A DNA stretch of 23,040 nucleotides from positions 1-23,040 of the forward strand of contig UQXF01000052.1 of assembly GCA_900544905.1 (NCBI GenBank), in the 5' to 3' direction. Each line of letters starts with the position of its first letter. Position 1 is the first letter of the stretch. Shown in pieces: positions 16,401 through 23,040 of the stretch. The stretch comes from an uncultured Clostridium sp. (GTDB lineage Bacteria > Bacillota > Clostridia > Lachnospirales > Lachnospiraceae). The notes under the pieces were generated by a model. It was not told where the DNA came from. It searched no databases and saw nothing but the letters and a program-made list of their open reading frames with translations. The position numbers and the translations under genes were made by a program.

Positions 16401-19400
16401 GAAGGCTATGACAGGACAGAGGAGGAATATATCACTCTGGCAGAGCTTCCGGCTGTGGAGGGGACAGCCGGCTATACCCTTGATACAGCCCTGTGGGAAG
16501 AGGAGCTTACATTGCGGTTTACGGTATATGATGCGGCAGGCAACAGCAATGGGGAGGAATTTGTATGCTCTTATGAAATCGACAACCGGGGACCGGAATG
16601 TCCGTCAGGACTTACCGCAGAGGTCCGTTTCACCACAGTACTTCTGTCATGGGACAACCCTGTGGATGAGGATTATGCATACGCAGTGGTAGAGCAGCTT
16701 ACCGGGGAGGGAACGGTAAAGGAAATTACCCGGACTACCACAACCACGGGCTGTGTGATTGAGGGGCTGGCACCGGAGGAGACGGTGCAGTATCAGGTGA
16801 CCTTTTATGACCAATCCGGTAACCGGGGAGAGACCTCTGAACCGGTATCAGTGACTGTAGGTGCGGACACCATTGCACCGAGGATTCTTTCTGCAGCTCC
16901 GAATGGAGGTTATTATAACAGCAGTATTCCAATCCAGGTCAAGGCTTACGATAACATGGCAGTGGCAGAGGTGGTAATCGAATATTCCTATGACCAGACA
17001 ACCTGGGAGGAGCTTTACAGGGAAAGCCCGGAAACTCCGGCAAAGGAATATACTGTAAAATATTCCATGGAGCTTTCGGATAAAAAGGAAGGAGAGCTGT
17101 ATCTGCGTGCATATTCTGTGGACACCGCAGGAAATGAAGGAGACAGGGACCAGATTTTAATCCAGTGTATTGTAGATAAAACGGCGCCGGCGGCAGTGGA
17201 CAGGCTCACCGCAGAGGGGGATGCCGGAAACATTCATCTGAAATGGAATGAGCCGCTGGACAATGATGTGGCGGCATACCGTCTGTACCGCAGTGTGGAG
17301 GGTCTTAACTCCTACAGCTGTGTTGCGGCTTCCATAAATACAAAGGATTACTATGACCGCAGTGCGTCCTATGAGACAAGCTATTCCTATAAGCTTACAG
17401 CCGTAGACCATGCGGGCAATGAAAGTGAATATTCCAATGTGGCAGTGGGACAGAAGCTTCCAGATGATGAGGTGCCAAAGGTATACAGTATTGTACCGGA
17501 GGAGGACAGCTGGATTTCGGGAACCACACAGCTTTCTGCCTATGTATCCGACAATGACCGGGTTGCCAGTGTGGAGTTTGCCCTTAAGAGTACGGAGGAG
17601 GGAAGCACAAGAATTATACTGGATACGGTGGAGACCGCTGTCAACGGAGGAACTGTGTCCTGCGACCTTGATACGAAACAGTATGCAAACGGTGTCTACC
17701 AGATTTGTGTCACCGCAAAGGATGCATCAGGAAACATCAGTGAACAGCTTGCTTCCACATGCCATATCTGTAATGTGACCCTTGCGGCTCCACAGCTGTT
17801 TGCTGAGGCAGGGGACTGGTGTACGGAGCTGCATTACACGGCAGAACCGGAGGTTTCCTATGTGCTGTACCGGAAAAATGAGCAGACAGAGACGGAATTT
17901 TCTGTCATTGCAACGGGAACCGGAAGCCTGATGTACCGGGATAACAATGTAAATCCACGGTATAATTATGCCTACCAGCTGATGATACAGGATAAGGCGG
18001 GCAACTGTGCCTATTCGGCGGTGTCCTATGTGAAGCCCCGGGCGGTGGACAACCAGAAACCAACAGCGGTTATCCAGGCAAATACCTCTGTGGTGGAGGG
18101 CTATGAAATTGTATTTAACGGCATGGACTCCACGGATAATGACCGGATTACCGGTTATACATGGGATTTTGGAGACGGCAGCAGCCAGGGCAGCAATCCA
18201 TATCCGTCCCATACCTATAAGACAGAGGGAGAATATAATGTGACCCTGACGGTGGAGGACGCCAGCGGAAATGTGTCCGATACCACGGTGAAGGTGACAG
18301 TCCTGCCAAAGAGCAGAGCAGGAAAGGCTGTGATTGAGGTAAAAAATGCGGCAGGCAGCCCGCTCAAAAACGTGACGGTATATGTCAATTCTTCCTCTGA
18401 GCATAATGATACCTCTTATACGGATAAGAACGGACAGGCTGTCATTATGCAGAAGCCGGGAACCTACCGGATTGCCCTCTATAAGCCGGGCTATATGGCG
18501 GTGGAGAAGATGGTGGAGATTGAACTGTATGGTGAAACACAGTATGTGTTTACCCTGGATGAGGGGGAAACTATGACCGCTGATTTCACGGTAAGACAGA
18601 TGGATTTTGACGAGCTTGTGGATGCGGGCGTTGACCTTTCAGACCCGGCAAACCAGCATGTGTTTACGGTACAGACCAAGCTTTCCTTTATGGATGACCA
18701 TCGGAATCCGGATGTAAAGGATGATTATTTGGAACCGGCAAAACCGGTGGTAACCAAGGGCGGTAACAGCGGCGGTGGCGGCGGAGGTGACGGCGGAGGC
18801 GGAAGCGGTCCTGGCGGAGGCGGTACGCCGTCAACACCGGAGGATGAAGAACCGGAGCCGGAGTTTTACTATACCATACGGATTACCCAGTCCATATCCT
18901 GGTTAAAGGATATGTATGAGGCGACGCTGATTGTATATAACAATGCAAACAGCCAGACCATTGTGGCGAAGAATCTGGAAACAACCTTACAGCTGCCGCA
19001 GGGTATAAGTCTTGCAGGAACCAGCCAGGGACAGAGTTACACACAGAAGCTTCCAGATTTAAAGGGAGGGGAAAGCGGAAGTGTGACCTGGTATGTGAGA
19101 GGTGATACACCGGGCAAGTATAAGTTAAATGCCCTGCTTACCGGAACTCTGCAGCCGTTTGATGCGGGAATTACCTGTAATTTTGAGTCCAACGAATTTG
19201 ATGTGACCGCAGGGGACGGGCTGGTGCTTACCATCCAGCCGGAGGACCGGGCGGAAAAGGGGGAGCAGTACTATGTGTACTTTACCCTGTCCAACGAGGG
19301 AAGCAAGGAGTTTTATAATGTATATACCACCTTTGGCACACAGCACAACAACAGTAAGCGGTTTGTGACATCGGTGGATGGAAGCCGCCAGACGCCGGTG

Positions 19401-22400
19401 ATGTCAGCCGGTGACGGTGTGGCTGTGGAATGCTTAAAGCCGGGAGAGTCCATATCGGGAATTTATAAGACCGCACTTCCGGTTAAAGGAGAGAAATGGT
19501 TTGATTATAAAAAATTAGTGGAAGCGGAGTGTAAAGTTCTAGAGGGAGAGAACTTAGGTGTCAGGGTTAAATTGTCACCGGTGGCATCCCATGTTCCGGT
19601 ACCGGATTTAACCTATCCGGAGGATACCGGGGATAATACGGAGGCAGACCCGGTAAATGTCAGTACCGGAGGCTACACTGACAGTATTGCCGCCATGTCG
19701 GTACAGGGGGTGAATCCGGTATCGGCAGAACTTAGTTATGATTCCAATGCCACCGGTGAGCTTGGGGAGTTCGGTTACGGCTGGGCACATAACTATGAGA
19801 CGAGAATCCTTGACATGAAGGATGGCACGGTGCGCTACTATGTATCGCCAACCGGATTTTATACATTCTTAGCTGAGGATTACGAGAGCAAAGCAGAATA
19901 CAAGACCGATGCCAACGGATATTTATACATGGATATCAGCCAGATTCCGAAGAAGCAGAGCTTTAAATGCATAAATGAAAATAAGGCGGAGTATGTCTTA
20001 AAGCGGGATGCAGCGGGTAAATATACCCTGACGGATGCAGCGGGAAATACCACCCGTTTTGATGACAAGGGAAATCTTACCTCCATGGAGAATAAGGAGG
20101 GAAAAACCCTTACCATAAAGCGGACAGAAAAGTCTGTTACCGTGACAGACAAGGTATCGGGCAGACATCTCATTTATACGCTGAATGAGGACAAGCTGGT
20201 GGAATCCGTAAAGGATGGGACTGGCAGGACAGCTTATTTTTACTATGATAGTGACAAATGCTTAAAGCAGTTTACCAATGCCTTAGGGGAGAATACCTAC
20301 TATACCTATGATAAGAAGCACCGTATCCTGACGGTGACGGGTAACGACAACGTCACCTATGTTACCAACAGCTATGTGATGGGAGAGGATGAAAAGGCAG
20401 CCGGGACAGATACCTATAAGGCGGGAAGGGTGAAATCCCAGAAGGACGCCCTTGGCAATGTGACGAAATTCTCCTATAAGGAGAGCGATGAGGACGGAAG
20501 CCTTACCACTACCGTAACCACACGGAACGGACAGACCAAGAAGACGGTTACGGATGCATATGGAAACATTACCTGCCAGACCAATGAGGCAGGGGATGAG
20601 ACCCTTATGACCTATGATGAGGACGGAAATCAGACGGCGGTAAACAACGCCAATGGATACAGCACCGTATACCGTTATGACAGTGACGGCAACATGACAT
20701 GTATTGAAAACAGCCTGATGAACGGGGATAAGGCAGAGACTGTCATGACCTATGACAGCGACGGCAACATGCTCACCATGGTAAACTGCAGTGGCGAGAG
20801 TATGTCTGCGACCTATTATGACAACGGACTGGTACACACGGTGACGGACCAGAACCAGAATACAGTTACCTATACCTACAATGACAGCGGACAGCTCCTG
20901 ACGGAAACAGATGCAGACCAGAAGAAAATAGAGTATACTTACAGCAAGGGTGACCTGACATCTGTAAAGGATAAAAACGGTAATGTCACAACCTATACCT
21001 ACAACAAGCAGGGACAGGTGGAGAAGACCACCATAAAGGATACGGTTACCGGGGAAGCTTACACCACGACCACTCTGTATGATGACCTTGGCAGAACGGA
21101 TACGGTAATGGATACCGAGGGTGGATGTACCTTTTATGGGTATGACTGCCGGGGCAACCTGACTGCTAAGACAGAGCCAGCCGGGGCAAGGACTGTCTAT
21201 ACCTATGATGGAAATAACCAGATGGTGAAGGAGGCAGTTTATGCAACGGATGCATCCACGGAGGCAGTATCTGTCACAGCCTACGCCTACACAAAGGAAG
21301 GGCTGTTAAAGAGCGTGACGGATGACAAGAGCGGAACCGTCATTGAGAACACCTATGACAAGACCGGCAATAAGACGAAGGAGGTGGAAAAGAAAGGAAG
21401 CAAAAAGCTTTCGGAGACACATTATGAATATGACCTGGCAGGAAATGTGACGAAGGAGACGGCGGTATGCCTGGACAAGGGAGCCACGGAGACAGACAAC
21501 CTGACAGCGGAATACCGGTATTACCCGAATGGAAAGCTGAATTATTCGGTTGACACAGCGGGAACCAAAACAACCTATACCTATGATGACAGCTGGCGGG
21601 TAAGCCTAATCAGCAGCACCGCACAGCCAACGGCTGCTTATACTTATGATGCGGCAGGCAGGGTGAAGACGGAGACCATCGGGGATAAAAAGGAGGAAAC
21701 GGCTGTTACCTCCTATGCGTATGACATCCACGGAAATGTAACGGAGGCAGTGGACCCGGAGGGAAACAAAACCCTGTACCGCTATGACGGCAATGGCAAT
21801 CTTTTAGAAACCGAGGACTGCACGGGAAGGGTATTTTACAGCAGATATGACTCCTTAGACCGTGTCGTTGAGACCGGAATGAAAAAGCCGGGCTCGAAGG
21901 ACAATATCATCCTTACAACCTTAAGCTACAGCATCAAAAACCATACGGTGACAGAGAAGGATGTGGTAAACGGAGGAAGCACCACCACCTGGTATGATAC
22001 GGCAGGACGCGGGGTAAAGACCACGGACGGGGAAAACCATATCCTGTCCGAGACCATTTATGACACGGAAAACAGAGTGCTCCAGACGGTGGACGCCAAA
22101 GGGATGGTGACAGAAAATACCTATAATACCTTAGGGCAGCTTGTCCGGGCAAGCAAAGGCAGGAAGGGGAGCAAAGGCGCAGACGGCTGCTACCGGATGA
22201 CCGGTGAAGTGCGTATGACAGACTACACCTATGACGACCTGGGAAGAAACACCCAGGTGGAGGATGCCATGGAAGGCATTTCATCCGTTGTCTTTGACAG
22301 CTTCGGAAGGGTCATTTCCATGAAGGACCCGAACCAGAATGCCGCAGAGGGTGCGGTGAGACCGTACCGCTATACCTATGATGAAAAAGGACTGCTCACG

Positions 22401-23040
22401 GAGGAAGAAAATGCCATCGGGAACCGTACCGAATACCAGTATAATGACAAGCTTCTGTTAGAGGAAATGACGGACAGCGCCAGCGAAAAGACCACCTACA
22501 CCTATGACAGCCTGAACCGGTTAAAGACCGTAAAGGATGAGCTGGGAACGGTTACCTATACCTACGACTTAAACGGGAACCTGACCGGTGTCAGTGAAAA
22601 GGCAGGGCTGTTTGGTGAGACAAAGACCATAAAGAGAACCTTTGACCGCTTAAACCGGGTGACCTCCTACACAGACTACCAGGGCAGGGAGGTAAAGTAT
22701 GCCTATGATGAACTGGGCAACCTGATGGAGCTGGCCTACCCGGGCGGAGAAATCGTGCGGTACGAATACAATGCGGACGGCAGTACCGCCAGGATGACCA
22801 GCAGCAGCGGGGGAACCTTTACCTACGGATATGATGCCTACGGAAGACTCAACAAGATAACCAGGGAGGACGGCTCCACGGAGACCCGGGAGTACGATGC
22901 CGCCGGACAGCTTGTTTCACAGGTCGATAAGGATAAGAATGGCAGTATTTTACAGAAAAATACTTACGAGTATGATGTATTTGGTGAGGTAACCAAAAAG
23001 ACCACAACCAACAGCCAGAACCCGGATGTGCTGGAAACAG
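10431..23040 (+). CDS. Giant Rhs/YD-repeat surface protein, 5' cut by ICE and 3' running off the window
   Basis: One frame stays open for over 4,200 codons. Visible order: a repeat-rich, probably beta-solenoid region (10440-15140); a chain of FN3-like and Ig-like domains (about 15142-18045); a PKD domain (about 18050-18300, TWDFGDGSS); a carboxypeptidase-regulatory-like domain (about 18312-18530); a Gly-rich hinge (about 18755-18860); a CARDB-like adhesive region (about 18870-19600); a DUF6531-like entry (DPVNVSTGGY, near 19650); then about 35 YD repeats to the edge. The Rhs core end and any C-terminal toxin lie outside. Rhs proteins of this kind are large exported proteins that often deliver a variable C-terminal toxin; whether this one does is unknown. 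There is no signal peptide, start codon or ribosome binding site at the 5' end; the first in-frame ATG is at 10518, without a site. I infer that the ICE split the gene, making this remnant poorly expressed or silent. Confidence 0.85.
10440..15140 (+). repeat. Macro-repeat region of the giant protein (DLNGHTLTV-type repeats)
   Basis: The landmark D/N-L-N-G-H-x-L-T-V-x-G recurs with its first codon at 10458, 10986 (LAGH), 12066, 13098, 14085 and 14700 (VNGRH). The three central spacings are 1080, 1032 and 987 bases, so the unit is about 330-360 residues. Each unit also carries an AGT-ME/L-KG motif, an SG/NG-xx-KQ motif (about eight copies in all) and an NTSEEGV-like motif. Strand-rich, Gly-punctuated repeats with little Cys suggest a beta-solenoid or similar stalk, but no family name can be assigned by reading. 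Confidence 0.75.
15142..18860 (+). other. FN3/Ig/PKD domain chain and Gly-rich hinge of the giant protein
   Basis: FN3-like modules begin near 15142, 15420, 16003, 16595 and 17190, seen by SLSWD, GYxIYRN and YxVxAxD patterns. They alternate with Ig-like modules (IxxxxPxDGTxxGxxxFxVxAxDN type) near 16300, 16870 and 17470. A PKD domain (about 18050-18300) and a carboxypeptidase-regulatory-like domain (about 18312-18530, SPLKNVTVYV to YKPGY) follow. A low-complexity Gly/Ser hinge then leads into a Pro/Glu stretch. The chain fits an extended extracellular stalk with binding modules. Confidence 0.75.
19640..23040 (+). other. Rhs/YD-repeat region of the giant protein
   Basis: After a DUF6531-like entry (DPVNVSTGGY, then GYGWAHNYE), about 35 copies of the x-Y-x-Y-D-x-x-G-x pattern run to the window edge; examples are YRYDSDGN, YTYDDLGR and YAYDELGN. 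YD repeats build the hollow beta-shell that encloses the C-terminal part in Rhs and Tc toxins. The diagnostic Rhs core end and the polymorphic tip are not in view. Confidence 0.9.

Noticed and set aside
10758..22284. Many minus-strand frames opposite the giant gene
   Set aside because: Antisense shadows of a long GC-moderate coding frame; none has a recognisable domain or start context.
1..23040. CRISPR arrays, tRNA or rRNA genes
   Set aside because: No regularly spaced identical short repeats, no tRNA cloverleaf and no rRNA sequence were seen; the repeats near 10440-15140 and 19640-23040 are protein-coding.

Overview
The window reads as the right-hand (integrase-side) end of a Tn916/Tn1549-family integrative and conjugative element (ICE) together with the chromosomal gene it sits in. 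The organism is most likely an anaerobic gut Firmicute of the Lachnospiraceae type. This rests on the Tn916-type integrase and excisionase, the lysozyme-CHAP conjugation hydrolase, the secreted proteins with InlB-B/Ig/FN3-like modules, and a giant Rhs/YD-repeat surface protein. The species cannot be fixed from the sequence.

Layout. (1) 1-1196: 3' part of a membrane-anchored two-domain peptidoglycan hydrolase of the conjugation machinery; its start lies left of the window. (2) 1202-1243: terminator shared by two convergent genes. (3) 1271-7065: apparent cargo. A long XRE-type regulator with two HTH regions (minus strand) is divergent from two tandem secreted proteins (plus strand) whose C-terminal 172 codons are near-identical duplicates. 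A dyad overlaps the regulator's promoter. (4) 7140-7267: two intrinsic terminators. (5) 7318-10277: ICE control and recombination module: sigma-70 region-4-like protein, a structured non-coding stretch of about 580 bases, an EndoA/MazF-like endoribonuclease without a visible antitoxin, a terminator, Xis, an integrase promoter and Int. (6) 10278-about 10450: ICE right end with integrase arm-type repeats and an inverted repeat. (7) about 10431-23040: one uninterrupted plus-strand frame of over 4,200 codons. It starts in the middle of a repeat domain without start codon or ribosome binding site and runs off the window.

How it fits together. The hydrolase opens the wall for transfer; Xis and Int excise and integrate the element; the sigma-like protein and MazF probably belong to its control circuit. 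Several 5' leaders in this module (sigma, mazF, int) can fold so that the ribosome binding site is paired, and the sigma and mazF leaders share a motif of about 14 bases across the Shine-Dalgarno site. The ICE appears to have inserted into the giant Rhs-type gene, so excision could restore a very large surface protein. That possible switch and the RNA-gated MazF module are the most interesting parts of the window.
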